This document shows, one piece after another, positions 32,022 through 44,372 of a DNA stretch of 64,000 nt. The stretch is taken from NCBI GenBank assembly GCA_932294295.1, contig OW028579.1:1443085-1507084 (forward strand), read 5' to 3'. The position numbers and the translations under genes were made by a program. Below the pieces are notes generated by a model. It ran no database searches and was not told the origin of the DNA. It worked only from the letters and a program-made list of their open reading frames with translations. The stretch is from Alitta virens (Eukaryota; Annelida; Polychaeta; Phyllodocida; Nereididae). Numbering within the stretch: the stretch's first letter is position 1; every line of letters starts with the position of its first letter.

Positions 32022-32023
32022 TA

Positions 32024-33599
32024 TTGGCCAAGTGTATTAACCGCAACTGCGCTCTATTTTTTCTAGATACACCATGCACGTGCAGGAAACTTTTAAAAAA
32101 GTAATTAGGTAAGGCATTTTCTTCACTCAGACATCAATTTAAGCCTAGATTACTTTCTCTGTTCTTTTTCTTTTATTATATATTTTTTTACAGATAAGCT
32201 TGATTTAGTGTTAAAGAAATGTGATATTTTTGTCCTCGTTTTGAAGATTAAAGAACATGTATACAGCTTATAGAAAATCTGGCTTACAGGAACAGTTGTA
32301 GCCCAAAACGCATTCGATTTTTCATCAGCTTCTCTGAAACGAGTTAACAAGTCTTCCTCTTTGTGGTATGACATTTTTTCTACAACAACTTCTTATGAAT
32401 TTCGTTTTATTGACATTCATTATAACACGCATGGCAGATCTCATAAAAGATATGAAATTGCAGATCTACTCTTAAAGGGGACAACCAACTATTTATGATT
32501 TGTATTTTTGTTATAATCTGCACCAACAATGTATGATTCTAATGAAAATGAACGATTTAAATCTGGACATCTTTGCGCTGTATATGTTTAATATATTTAA
32601 TGCACGATTTCGTTGATTTAAATGTAAACAAATAAGGCTATACTGAGGCTATATTTGGGTTTAAATGTCTCATTGGAATATCAAACTTTTGACTCTCATA
32701 TCAGGTATTAATTTTTTTAAGTTTGGAGACAAAACATAATTTATTGCAATCTAATCAGTTAATTTACATGTTATGGTGCTTTTAGTTTTGTGTAATTTTT
32801 TTTAAATGTATATAAGTGTGTACAATATTTTATTGATATTATACCTTTATATTTTAACCAGGGCCTCATTGAAAAACAAATTCTCTGAATGAGCCACGCT
32901 GGAAAAATATGTTATAAATTAAAAAAAAAATTAAAAATGACCCTTGCTTAAAATTAAAATTCCTCGCATCAGACATAATAATATATGCACTAACTTATAT
33001 GACAAATTTTGACAATGTAACAAGTTATTATTGGATGCAATTGCAAAATACTGAGGTGAGTGTAAACTTATGGGCTCGACTGTATTTGTTCTGTCCACAG
33101 CTATTTCATATCAATACAATTTGAGATTGATGACTATCCACCCAGCCAAAGATTAAGTCATGAATGGTGCTAGGATGTGGCTTCAAGCCCATCACTTCTA
33201 GATAAGTAACCAATGCCTTAACTTCTATGTCTCTGAACTTGCTCTCTCTATCTTATCCATTGTCTGTCTGCATATCTGTCTGTCCCAGCCATCACCTACA
33301 TCATTTCTTCATCTGAATGTAATCTCCGGTCTTCCTTAATCAGATGCAGTTACCAAACCTCACAAGTCCAGCAAGAGCCTACACTGAAAGTCCATTTGAC
33401 AGAAAGGGGTGAGATAACTGACTGCTGGGTCAAACGATTGATGCTGTCTTATCGAGTCCGCCAAAGTTTTAGACATTTTTTGCACTGCAGGTCATATTTG
33501 CTTTGAGATTATTTTTTTTACTTTGGCATTTAATTTTTTTTACCCCTCCCATTCATGGTTTGCTGGACTATTTATAATGATACCATGTCACATCAGCTC
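32024..33599. other. AT-rich non-coding DNA
   Basis: No recognisable feature over 1.5 kb. The 74-codon minus frame 32150-32374 is unremarkable. Confidence 0.4.
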
Positions 33600-33720
33600 A
33601 ATGTTTATTCAGCATTGGTTCAGCAGCAATTTGCTGATGTTGGCTCGATGTTGGCCCAATGTTGGCTTATGTTGGCTCGATGTTGGCCCATTGTGTGCAC
33701 TATCCGGTGTTGTCTCTCCG
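33600..33720. repeat. GATGTTGGCYCRATGTTGG dispersed element
   Basis: Five imperfect tandem units of GATGTTGGCTCGATGTTGGC type, preceded by inverted CAGCTCAATG and followed by CACTATCCGGTG, which resembles the GATAGCATTCC-type end. Same family as 45996-46116 and 59060-59175. Confidence 0.55.
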
Positions 33721-33845
33721 TTTTAGTCTTTCTGTCAGTCAGTTCATAGGTTAGTGGCAGGCAGCAAGTAATGGACTACTAGTGGTCTAACTCAATCTAA
33801 TTTGTAGAAATTAAAAAAATCACTTCTGTAGTAATGTACTCAACA

Positions 33846-33925
33846 ATGTCCCCGATAGCGCTCAAAACAGCGATTCATCATTGGTCGCTATCGGCTGACG
33901 TCTCGCCGATGTTGGACAGATTTAC
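33846..33925. repeat. Short inverted repeat of the same ACATTGG family
   Basis: CCCGATAGCGCTCAAAACAGCG faces CGCTATCGGCTGACG, then CGCCGATGTTGG. Probably a minimal copy of the family. Confidence 0.45.
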
Positions 33926-34497
33926 AATTAGTTTCATTAAAAATGGCCCGTCAAATTGAGCCTAGCCAAAGCTGTCATTGCTTGCTACTCAAAATCTAAA
34001 AGTACATATTTATGATATATTACATTAATTTCTTACATTTGCCAATGTTTACACTTTTCTGGTGATACATGTAAGCTGACTATTAGCTATAGAAGTGGAC
34101 AGAAGCAGCTGGCTTTAGCGTGTTTAGGTCGCTACAGCTGTCTAGAGTCAACCGTTTTTCATGAAACTAACTGTGGCATGTTATTGGGTCCTGCAACGTT
34201 CTGAACTGTCCTACACTATCCTGCAGTTCTGAAGATTACCTAGCTCACTTGAGCAGTTCAGGCTGATGAGCCGCCCCTGGTAAGCCTGACATACCCAGCT
34301 GTTGGTCTGAGGTCGTCATTGGTATCAAAATATTTACATCCCTGATGGTCATTCCCTTTCGATTGGACAAACAAGGAGCTACTGAGGGGTGCGTTTGGTC
34401 AACAGGGCTGTCGCTTGACCCTCTGACCTAAAGACACAATGGGAATACGCACAGGTTTGCGCCATGTGAAAAAGATTCTCAAGTTTAATACCATTGC
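33926..34497. other. Unassigned DNA
   Basis: No recognisable feature. Confidence 0.4.
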
Positions 34498-34706
34498 TAA
34501 GTATACGAAAGGTTGTGGTGGTGGATTAGGGCTTTATTACCTGTATTTCTGCACCTGATGGGCTAATTAGGCAGGTAGGGACCATGGCAATGAGATGAAG
34601 GATGAAACAGCCATCCAACTTAGGCTTGACCGGGAATCGAACCCGGGACCCAGCGGTTGGAAGCCCAGCACACTACCTCTGAGCTAGGCCCCCACCCTAA
34701 GTATAC
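34498..34706 (-). mobile_element. tRNA-derived SINE (family A)
   Basis: TAAGTATAC flanks both sides (34498-34506, 34698-34706). Full-length minus-strand copy with A and B boxes (GGGTTCGATTCC) and a CCACCACC tail; one base of the TCCTGCCTAATTAGCCC block is missing. Confidence 0.88.
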
Positions 34707-34837
34707 AATGAAAGCGCATATTCCAGCAGAAACTACTCAGCAAAAAAAAGAAAAACGAAGTAATAATTTCATTTTACTGTTGCTTTTAGCATGTTCATTC
34801 ATATTGTCCATTTCTACACTTTCCTAATGTATATAAC

Positions 34838-34985
34838 ATGCAATAGATTCTCTCTTTAAGTGGAACCATGCACAGTAGCGATAACTCAATTTTTCTTAGC
34901 GGCCTTTTACAATTGTTTATCATAATGAACTATTTTCATGCTCATGCACAAAAAAGTCACTAAAAAAACCTGACTCTGAATTGTT
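34838..34985 (+). mobile_element. Diverged LINE-like 3' tail
   Basis: GATTCTCTCTTTAAGTGGAA, CAGTAGCGATAACTCA and TTTTTCTTAGCGGCC align with the tail at 30272-30405, ending CTGACTCTGAA. Confidence 0.4.
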
Positions 34986-35940
34986 TTGAGAATAATCAAT
35001 GATACACATACAGCAGTGGTGGAATTAAGTTTTTGTCACCAGGTACAATTTTTTTACCAGATCTAAATCTATAGAACACCTCAAACTAAGATATCTTACA
35101 GCTTAAGAGGTACTTCTGTGATCAGTATTACAAACATATTGGAAGATTGGTAAAATTTCATCATCACTTTGGGTGCATGCCCATATAAGGTATTTCTGTA
35201 GCTGTGTTGCTCTATTAGCCAATTTTAGCCACAATATTGGTTACCATATGTATGCAAAATGCATAAATTTACATTTTAGACATGCAATAAAACAAGCTAC
35301 ACAACATGGGTCGTACAAGGGATTGACCATAGCCTACATTTGACTGATTTAGTCCAAGGGAAGTTGTACTATAAATAGCCTGCTGCAGTGGCCAAATTGT
35401 CAGAGGCGCTGATATGATTAAAAGTGAGGGTTGAAGGACCTGAGTACGCTTCCAACCAGGGGAAAGTCTTCTTATTAGAAAGTACTTTACATCTCAATCG
35501 TACCTATTTTAAAAGTTAGTGGTAGTGCAGAATACTGTTTTTCACCCTCTAATGTTATAATTAAAAAAAAATTAAATTAAGTTACAATTATTCAATGACT
35601 TCATAGGTCCCTTTTCACTAGTCACCTTCTGAAGAGAAGATAATAACATCAGAAAATACATTTTCAGTACACTTCTCCTTTTATTCTTTCTTTCTTTATG
35701 TAATCGATGTATGATTAATGTATTTATATTGATTTTTTTATAGATTTTTTTACTTTTTCTGTTGTCACGAAAAGGCAAATACGCCCATTGGTGTTAGCAT
35801 TCCATGTTGAATAATTTATTTTTTTCATTAAAGGCAGTGATTTGTAATTGCTTGGTTCTGGTAATAAATCAATCAATTAATCAAAGGTGAGTAAACTGTC
35901 CATATATGGCATTCAAGTTTCATGTGCATATAGGAATCAG
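34986..35940. other. AT-rich non-coding DNA
   Basis: Nothing recognisable. Confidence 0.4.
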
Positions 35941-35943
35941 GTA

Positions 35944-35947
35944 ATGA

Positions 35948-35992
<45 letters not shown>

Positions 35993-36318
35993 GGCTAGAA
36001 AGACAGAAAGATAGACTGAAAGAAAGATAGACAGAAAGAAAGATAAACAGAAAGAAAGACAGAAAGACAGATAATAGACAGAAAGAATAGACAGATAGAT
36101 AGAATGAGGAGGAGTCCACCCATGTCACACATGTACCCCATGCGTGGGATCTTTTACTTGCCTCAGCATGGACACTGAGTACAAGGGACCACCAATTTAA
36201 CGTATCATCTGAACAACATCCAGCTGGGATGATGCTCATGACTGGTGCCCAGGCCTGGGATTTAACCCGGGTCCTTCAGAGGAGCAGGCGAGCGTCTTAC
36301 CACTAGACCACTCAGCTG
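35944..36318 (-). mobile_element. tRNA-derived SINE (family S2), copy 2, with (CTTT)n tail
   Basis: Minus-strand head GAGTGGTCTAGTGGTAAGACG (A-box-like TGGTCTAGTGG), B-box region GGGTTAAATCCCAGG, body with GTTAAATTGGTGGTCCC and CCATGCTGAGGCAAGTAAAAG, and GGGTGGACTCCTCC before a 170-bp tail of (CTGT/CTTT)n, seen on the plus strand as GAAAGAAAGAAA. The 100-codon minus frame across it is an artefact. Confidence 0.87.
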
Positions 36319-38645
36319 TAAAGGAAAATCCAACATCTTCAATTGTATCAGAAGTAAATAAAAACCCATTCTGTGACGTCAAAAGGACCCAGAAATGTTG
36401 GCCAAAAAAAATGTCATATCACTCAAAAGATGTGATTTTCCTCCCCAAACCCACATCTATGAAATTGCTCCTCATCTCAAATTTCCAATTTTCCTTAATC
36501 TGTTCGGGTGCCGTTATTCGCATCACGAGTATTGAATCATTCACACATTACAAAATGATCAACAAGAGACTAAATTAATACCGAAATCCTATCTATGGCA
36601 TTATTGATAAAAAGCATTCGGCCATACATCACTTATTGCAATGCAGTTATACCCAAAGTGAATTCACAATCTTTTAGGAGATGACTTGGCAATGTTATTT
36701 TCAATAAAACCGGATTATAATCTGTCATTGTTAGGTTTCATAAATCCTGCAACAGTTGTGTTTTCATCAACACCCAGAATCTGATCACATTTCTCAGCAA
36801 CCAAAACTTTGATCAACATGACACTCCTATTCTGCCCTTGCCTCCACGCTGGTTTGCTTATCTGTAAGTTTTTCGTACAGTCAAGGACAAAATTGTGAAT
36901 TGACAGTTTTATCGGAGTCCATTATCAATTCCTAGGATTGACTAAAACCAAAACCTGTCTCTGCCCAGGACCCTCGAGTCCTGAGGGTCCCTGGAAACTA
37001 ATTTTGAGTAACTCACGAATGCTCTCACACAATTAACCCAGGCAGTTTGGACCTATGGTCCTCGACTCAATATTTTTAATTACCATAGAAGGAATACAAA
37101 ACTGCTATATTATACGCTGTTTCTACGTCAATCTGGAGCGATGAAATAAGAACTATTTTGTGCGGTTCACCGTACATTTGATTGTGCGTATCGATATAAA
37201 AGTAGGTCACCAATTAATTGCTTTTCACTTTCTGTAGACTGCTCGCAGTCGCTTGCACCTTATTAAGCAGTCTATTCTCAGACAGGTCGATCCTGGACTA
37301 GAACCATATTTTCTGTCAGATTATTTCATAATGCAACAATTTCATACTCTAGAAATTAAAATGCACACATTTTATCTTTCAGGCAATTTTACAGCTTTTT
37401 AGTAAGCTAGTGCACATCCCCCACAGTATGCTAATGTCATTTATTGTTTATGTAATGTACTAACCATATTGAAATACTACATACTGTGAACAAATAAAAC
37501 ATCTAAACATCTGAACTCAAAGTATATATATTTTTTTATATATTTTCTTAAATTTCAAAGAATCATAACTTTTGAATTTGTTGACACTCATTCCAAATAT
37601 TACATTTAATTATCTTATAATATTATGATTAAATGTGCAAAATCCAAAATCAATCTGAGAGGGTCATGCAGGGTCACTTCTTGAAATTTGGTTGATTTGA
37701 CATGGAATGACCCACATGCCTGTAATGAGGTGTTTTAATGCTGCACTTTTGACCTTCTTGACACTGGAGCTCACGACATGCTGACGCCAATTGAAGAAAT
37801 GGAGACAGCCGCCATATTGGTCGATCACGTGACACTATTGAATTACAAATCCTGCAGTCAACGAGATTAACGCAGGATGCCTGAAAATGCGATTTGCGCA
37901 GCAACATGAACCGAAAGCAATCAGGTCTAGCAACACAGACAGAATAACAGAGGTAGGCAAATGGATAGAATCTCCTTGTCCGTAAAATCTGCCAATACTT
38001 TGCTGGCATTTTAATTATTAACGACATCTCTTGCATTTGTTTTACCATTTGTTTAGCTCAGGTTGAGAGTTTCAGAAAGAATACAAATTTCCTGGAAACA
38101 TGATCAGGTTATTCAGTTGTTGCATGCGGTGTCAGATTGATGACGTTCGTGCCAATATTAATAGCTTATTAATAGCTAATTTGGTCATTAGTTATTCCCC
38201 AGATTGTAGTACAAATTTGGTATCAGTTTCAGTCATGCCAGGTTTTAATTACAGGAGAAATTGATTATCAAATCTTACATGCCATGTTTACCCGGTTCAG
38301 CCAGTTTCAAATTATCATAATAGTATCAGCATCGCAGGCAGATAACCCAGTAAGTCATTTTAAACTCAATGTAACTGCAAAACAGGGACATAAACAAACT
38401 GGATCTCTTGTAAAAAAAACCTACATGCAATCATTAACATCACATGACAGCATGTAAACAATGGTGGCCTTAATGATAAGAACAGATAAAGCCTTTTATG
38501 ATGATTTGTGTAAATGCAAATTGTACCAGGATGACTAAACTATGTCAAATGATCGACTGCAGACCAATTTATGTAAGCGTCAACCGTATGCCTTTTTTGT
38601 GGAAATATTATGTTATTTAAGGCGGCAATATTAGACCCTTGTTTG
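36319..38645. other. Unassigned DNA with one 124-codon minus frame
   Basis: 2.3 kb without recognised repeats. The minus frame 37674-38048 is the longest open frame outside repeats. It is Cys/Arg-rich with mixed composition; I recognise no domain, and codon stops bound it at random-looking sites. It could be chance or an unrecognised exon. Confidence 0.25.
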
Positions 38646-38859
38646 CTTTAACAGAGGGTGGTGGTGGTGGATTAGGGCTTTACGTCCTGTATTTCTGCAC
38701 CTGATGGGCTAATTAGGACAGGTAGGGACCATGGCAATGAGATGACGGATGAAACAGCCATCCAACATAGGCTCGACCGGGAATTGAACCCGGGACCCAG
38801 TGGTTGGAAGCCCAGCGCGCTACCACTGAGCTAGGCCCCTGCCCCCTTTAACGGAGGGT
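38646..38859 (-). mobile_element. tRNA-derived SINE (family A) with 14-bp duplication
   Basis: CTTTAACAGAGGGT (38646-38659) and CTTTAACGGAGGGT (38846-38859) bracket a full-length minus-strand copy; A box TAGCTCAGTGGTAGCGC and B box GGGTTCAATTCCCGG are well kept. Confidence 0.93.
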
Positions 38860-39083
38860 ATGATCGACACTATCAACATAATAATTTTCCCGGTAGGTAG
38901 CAGCACATTAACCAACTTTCGAACGCACATGTTTGAATTGTTAATTAAGGTGTCAATAATCCCCTTCACAGGTATATCTTTTTTTAAACAAATCCTTACA
39001 CGTTGTTACCTCCAAAATACAGATTACAATGGGAACGAGTTGAATTTATATTAAGTGTCCATTAATTAATTAATTTTGATTTC

Positions 39084-39162
39084 ATCAGTGAGTCAGTCAG
39101 TGAGTCAGTGAGTCAGTGAGTCACTCAGTCACTCAATCAGTCACTCAGTCACTCACTCAGTC
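39084..39162. repeat. (GTCA)n tetranucleotide array with strand switch
   Basis: GTGAGTCAGTCAGTGAGTC units change to CACTCAGTCACTCAATCAG halfway, so the array is partly its own inverted repeat and can form a hairpin. Confidence 0.85.
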
Positions 39163-39274
39163 TCAATTACCAATAGCTTTCATGAATTCCTTCAGTAGCT
39201 ACATCCCAGATGGATCTAATTTCATTATGTCTATGTATAAATAATTTGAGCAAGTAAATGTGATCTGAATCTGG

Positions 39275-39446
39275 TGACGGTATTGGCGGTCCCTTGTATT
39301 CGGTGTCTATGTTGAGGCAAGTAAAATACCCCATCCATTGTGATAATGCTTGACATGGAGGCTGAACTTTTTATTTTTTCCAGATCTATCTATCTATCCT
39401 ATCTATCCTATTTCTATCTATCTATCTACCTATCTCATCTATCTAC

Positions 39447-39480
<34 letters not shown>

Positions 39481-39518
39481 GTCTATCTGTCTATCTATCT
39501 ATCTATCTACACGAACTT
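39275..39518 (+). mobile_element. SINE family S2 fragment with (TATC)n tail
   Basis: TATTGGCGGTCCCTTGTATTC, GGTGTCTATGTTGAGGCAAG and TGACATGGAGGCTG match the S2 body, followed by a 130-bp CTATCTATC array. The tRNA-like head is missing. Tyr/Leu/Ser/Ile repeat frames here are artefacts. Confidence 0.75.
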
Positions 39519-40189
39519 GCCCTAAGTTTAAAACTATAGCATAACTACACTTGCAGATTGTGTAAGAACTATGCAGGTTGAATGTTTAGGTTAATAATAT
39601 CATAATTATTGAAGGTAATTGAATTTACTATCACTAATATAACATAAGATTTATTACAATGTGCTACCATCCCAGGGGAATCCTTGTCTATACACACTCC
39701 GGGCCTAATTATCTTAATAATGTTGTGCATGACAGAGATATGGCTGTAATAATGGATAGTTATTATGAATGATGGGGCATATTAATATTTAATATAATCT
39801 CCAGGATTTACACACTCATAAATAGTGATGGAGACAACAGTTTTACTGTTGGATGTTAAATGTGCGAGCAACAACTAAGTGGTACACATTAAATATGAAG
39901 ATGATATGTGATATAGCAGCATTCAAAATGCATGTTTTTGGTCATATTCTTTCCTACAAAGAATAGTGAAGCACAAAATGGACAGAAATATGTCAGCATT
40001 AAGTCACAGCTGGAAATATTAGTGGTTAAACAACACCTCCTTGAGACAATGAACTTACTACTGCTGCAGCTATATTTTTTATTACAATGTCTTGCGTCTC
40101 TTTGTAACCAGCAGGCATAACTATTCGATATGCCTTGGAATCTTCACCATGTTACTGATTACACACATAACATGAATGGTTTATTTTGC
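39519..40189. other. AT-rich non-coding DNA
   Basis: Nothing recognisable. Confidence 0.4.
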
Positions 40190-40292
40190 TTACCCAGCAT
40201 AGACACTGACTTTAAGGGTTAGGGTTAGAGCTAGGGACCTGCAGAAGAGCTACCCAAAAGTCTTCACCACCAGGCCACCCAAACTCCTCAAT
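40190..40292 (-). mobile_element. SINE family S2 fragment, diverged
   Basis: CCCAGCATAGACACTGACTT, then GGGACCTGCAGAAGAGCTAC and GTCTTCACCACCAGGCCACCC align with the S2 body and head on the minus strand; the middle is replaced. Confidence 0.5.
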
Positions 40293-42504
40293 TGCTTTTT
40301 GCCAAAAGTGAAATACTATTTACAGATTTTGCAGATAAAAGACCTTGTTTCTGATGCCTGATAAATACTAATAGAAAAGTGACCTTTCCAAGCTTAAAAT
40401 AAATCTTCTTTAGTAAGAATATCCACAAGGGACCACATGCATTGATTTATGGACTGATTTAGAGGATATATCCTTTGAGAAAGTGACCAAGGGGCAGTTC
40501 ACTGACCACTTGAGTCCCATGAAAGCCTTGACCAGTGTCCAGAGGACGTCTGAGGGGATGGTCACGCATCCCTATGCAAACCTTTGGCCAATCTGATCTC
40601 ATCTTGGTCAGTCAAGCCAATGGAGGTTTGTACAAAGTAGAATATGGCACGTACTAGGTTGGAGAAAACCATGCAAGTGTGATCAAGATAGCCAGATACT
40701 CAGTACCCCAAAATCAGGACCACCGATAAAGACCACTTTGTTGACGTCAAAGCGGTATGTATAAAGAACACAAATTTCCAGAAGAAAGGTCACCTTGAAA
40801 CCAAGCCACTTGTGCTGCATCCAATGGTGCTGACGGCAAATAAACTTATATCACCATTTTATTTTGGAATAAAATATCACTGACAAATATCATGGTCAGT
40901 TATATTGCCTGACAAATACTACAGAATACGAAAACGAGGCACAGAAGAACGTCATGAACGTCATTAGCGTCATCTCAACAATATCACGTAAGGCTTGTTG
41001 ACAAATACCAGTAAATGTTCTGGGTATGGTAAGCATGAATGGTCTTGGCCAAATAAACTAATATAACCTCCAGGTCAGCTAATTTGGCAGTAAGTGCTAT
41101 TGGTTGGAAAAACTTGGGTAATTTTAAGGTGGGCATAATTCTGAGGTTCCACTTTTTTACTTGAAGTTTCAGATCTGTTCAGATATAATTTCAGTCTTTT
41201 ACTATACCCTTTACCAAATTATATTTGCTAGAACCATGGATATGTAACTAAGACAACATTTAATGTAAACACAATAATTAGAAACATTAAAATTTGCAGT
41301 CAATACCAAAATATGTACTTTGTTAAAGCTAGTGACATATAAGCTCACTAGAGGGATGGGTGAAACCCTGTTAAAGTATATATTTATCTGACTCATTGCA
41401 TATTTTCACATGTCCCTTTAATATAGATCTCTTACCTTAATTTACCTTGTAACACTTATATCAAAATTTTGGTGAGATCCAAAGGTTTTAGTGAAAATTC
41501 CTTTTTATATAAACGTTTGTCACGCAAATGGGGCCTAATTATTTCATGGCAAAATGTGAATAGTTAATTGCTAATGCAATTACTTAACATATTTACCCAT
41601 ATTTTCATTCATATTGGCATACCATTGAATTTATATGGGCTACCCGCTCAACAGTTTGTATGATTGGTTCTATCAATTTGAATTATATCAAAGTAATAAA
41701 TTGTACAATCTCTGAGGCAGTAGTTTTTCTGTTATACTTTTGCACGATTGTGCAGGATCCCATTGTCATTGATATTGATATATCTAGCTGTCAACCTGGA
41801 ATGATGTAGTGGATTGGGATGCCGTAAATCTATTTGCCAATCTGCAAAGATGCAGCCCAGGGGTTCTAAGAAACTATTCCGTCATTATGCAGTGAATTAC
41901 TGATAACTTCTAATTGTGATATATTGGATATCATCCATAACATGATAGATTTCACATACGTAAGCCAATGCTGTACTCTAGCACTGCTAAGCAGGGATGG
42001 TGCTATTTTACGATCTGGCATTTTATTAGGAAATGTATAAAAGTTAGTAAGGGGCTGCTGTGACGTTGACAAAAAAAATATACTATGCAGAAATAAAATA
42101 GTAAAATAAAAACTCTGAAAGTTAGCCCAAAAACCATAAGAGTTAGTTGAACAAGTTAGCATCTTTGACTGACAGCCCGGTCAAGAAGATTTTCAGTGAT
42201 ATTATACATTGCACAGCCCCATCTTACTGCAACCATCCATGAATATCATTCATGGTTCTCACTCTAGATCTGTGACTAGGATTTCGTACGAAAATTGTCT
42301 ATAGTCAGGGGTAATCCCAGAAAGTCTTTTCAATTTCTCCAACTCTGAGCCACAATTGAAGCTCCAAAAACCCCTAAATATTAATGGCCAGCCCGAATCT
42401 AGCTTCTTATAAAGGCCTAAGCTTCTGAAGTGTCAAAGAGGTCCAATCAAATTAAGTGATGAACAATTTCTTGTGTATCTTTTGTCAAGATCGGGAGTTA
42501 TACA
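40293..42504. other. Unassigned DNA
   Basis: 2.2 kb without a recognised repeat. The 98-codon minus frame at 41866-42162 and a 61-codon one at 41211-41396 have no known motif. Confidence 0.4.
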
Positions 42505-42509
42505 CATTG

Positions 42510-42519
42510 AAGGGGGGGG

Positions 42520-42571
<52 letters not shown>

Positions 42572-42582
42572 GAGAGAGAGAT
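42510..42582. repeat. G-run plus (GA)n microsatellite
   Basis: A 10-12 G run at 42511 followed by about 30 GA units with occasional T. On the minus strand this is a (CT)n tail directly after AATAAACATC. Confidence 0.93.
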
Positions 42583-42908
42583 GTTTATTCCAACCATAAA
42601 TATTTTTTGTTTACAATAAATGTACAGAATGTAATAGTAAACATCAAAACACATTTTTTATTATTATTTATTTCATATGGTGTTGGACACAGACACTTTG
42701 GCATACAGCCACTAGCATGTCTGCCACCAATATTTTGGCCCTTTTTGTTCTCTGTATTTATGTTCACTTTTCTTTTATAATTTCCCCTAATTTCATCTCC
42801 TAATATCATAATCTCATGCTCGGCAACACCGCAGGGGTCAAAAGTAAGGTTTCTGGCGCCTCTTCGGGCCATTTCGTTTCTTCTCAAAACACATTTGAAG
42901 GGTTTCAA
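42583..42908 (-). other. Minus-strand open frame followed by AATAAA and a (CT)n tail
   Basis: A 107-codon frame bounded by a stop just upstream. The stretch RRGARNLTFDPCGVAEHEI ... GDEIRGNYKRKV ... CLCPTPYE has protein-like composition, unlike nearby chance frames. After it the minus strand reads GGTTGGAATAAACATC and then (CT)n, the layout of a retroposed 3' end. I recognise no family; it could be a LINE or retrogene 3' end, the last exon of a host gene, or chance. Confidence 0.25.
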
Positions 42909-43599
42909 TTACATTTTCAATCCAAATTATTGATCGGATGAGGTGAAGTTGACAAAAATCATCATGTTAAACATTAGATGACAGGGTTAACATCCAATTT
43001 TGAATGTTAAAAAAAAAATCAATTTCATTACTTCTGGCGGTTCATGCGCCTAATAAGCGAAACCCTAGTTTGGTCGGCTTTTGTTGGATATGAAAGATCA
43101 AAAGACCAAACAGCCCACCTGCTTGTCTGCCATTATATTGTTCTCTTCATTTCATCTGTTGAGCTTTTGGGTCGTCCGTTGGTTTTACAGACAAGTTACA
43201 TTATTGAAAATATTTTGACCATCGTTAAAAAAAGTATTAAAAATGTATAGTGTGTTGGGGTCTAGAATGACAATTTTTAGCCTAAAGCTGTTTATATTGA
43301 ATTTTTTTATTAGTGGGTGTCATGTTTCCTTGGACAAGATGTATTTGCATAGCGTGCAAGTTCTTGAGGGTGTACGCTGATAATAGAATATGAAAATTAC
43401 TTTTGGCAACTGATTCAAAAGATATCTCCTTTGAGAAAATGCTCCCTCCAGTTACTGAGAAATTTGATAAAAAAACCGATTGCATATACAGGAGAGACAA
43501 AGTTTTCTCTAGACGAGCTAAGCAGCTCCAGAGTTGTGCGCTGTACTGTAGCAACACTTGCCATTCCATCCTGCTCCAAATGCTGCCAATCATTAAAGC
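42909..43599. other. Unassigned DNA with overlapping open frames
   Basis: Between 43282 and 43637, frames of 66-103 codons are open on both strands. None has a recognised motif. Confidence 0.3.
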
Positions 43600-43603
43600 C
43601 TAA

Positions 43604-44013
43604 AGTTGCACTGTCTGTCAAATTTGCAATTTTCTAAGATGCTATTAAACAGGTGAAAATTACCTTTATTAATCAAGGCACAATAAATTGTGTGAATTAA
43701 TGATTTTATAAGACATTAATTACTTAATTAAAAAAAATTATACGTTGAGAGAAAATCCAGACCAAAACATTGCAAACACAATGGAAAATTAATGACATCA
43801 TCGCCATTGTTCAGTATTGTGACATCATCACTGGGTTTGTTTACATATTGAGTTTTTGATGGCATGAAAAACTAATATTTATATTATTTATTGTAAATTA
43901 AAACTGAATTGTTGACCAAAAATGGGCATAATGGTAAAATATATCATGAAACAAGAAGGCAGCATTGATTTATATCATTACTTTCATGTGAAAATTTGAC
44001 AGACAGTGCACCT
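43604..44013 (+). mobile_element. TTAA-flanked MITE, copy 2 (family A)
   Basis: Right end has the canonical GACAGACAGTGCACCT then TTAA (44014-44017); left end AGTTGCACTGTCTGTCAAA is preceded by CTAA, a one-base decay of TTAA. About 410 bp. The central CRE-like motif reads TGACATCA. Confidence 0.85.
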
Positions 44014-44039
44014 TTAAGTGCCTTTGACCATTGTTTATC

Positions 44040-44372
44040 AAAATTTTCATTCGCACTATAAAACTCTGATTAAAGAGAGGTTACATGCACTATAAGATAT
44101 GCAAACTTTAGACAACTGTTAGGAAACAGCAACTACTGGAATAACTGTCAATGTGGATCTTGTATTTTTTGTATACGAAATAACTTATAACTTTACTTTA
44201 AGAACATTATATGTCATTTCTCATATCATTTGTAAATATTTGTCATCTTGTTGTTTTTGTTATTTTATTTGTCGGTTAAAAGCTACTGTAGCTTATGTTC
44301 TTTGTTTTATTGTCACTACCGACTGTAAATAAAGTTTTATCTTATCTTATCTTATCTTATCTTATCTTATAT
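44040..44372 (+). mobile_element. LINE-like 3' end with (CTTAT)n tail
   Basis: AT-rich 3' UTR-like sequence with a small hairpin AAGCTACTGTAGCTT, then GTAAATAAAGTTTTATC and seven TTATC units. No coding part is recognisable. Confidence 0.55.

Noticed and set aside
37674..38048. 124-codon minus-strand frame as a confident gene
   Set aside because: Longest non-repeat frame, but at this length one or a few are expected by chance in 64 kb; no motif or splice support was seen.
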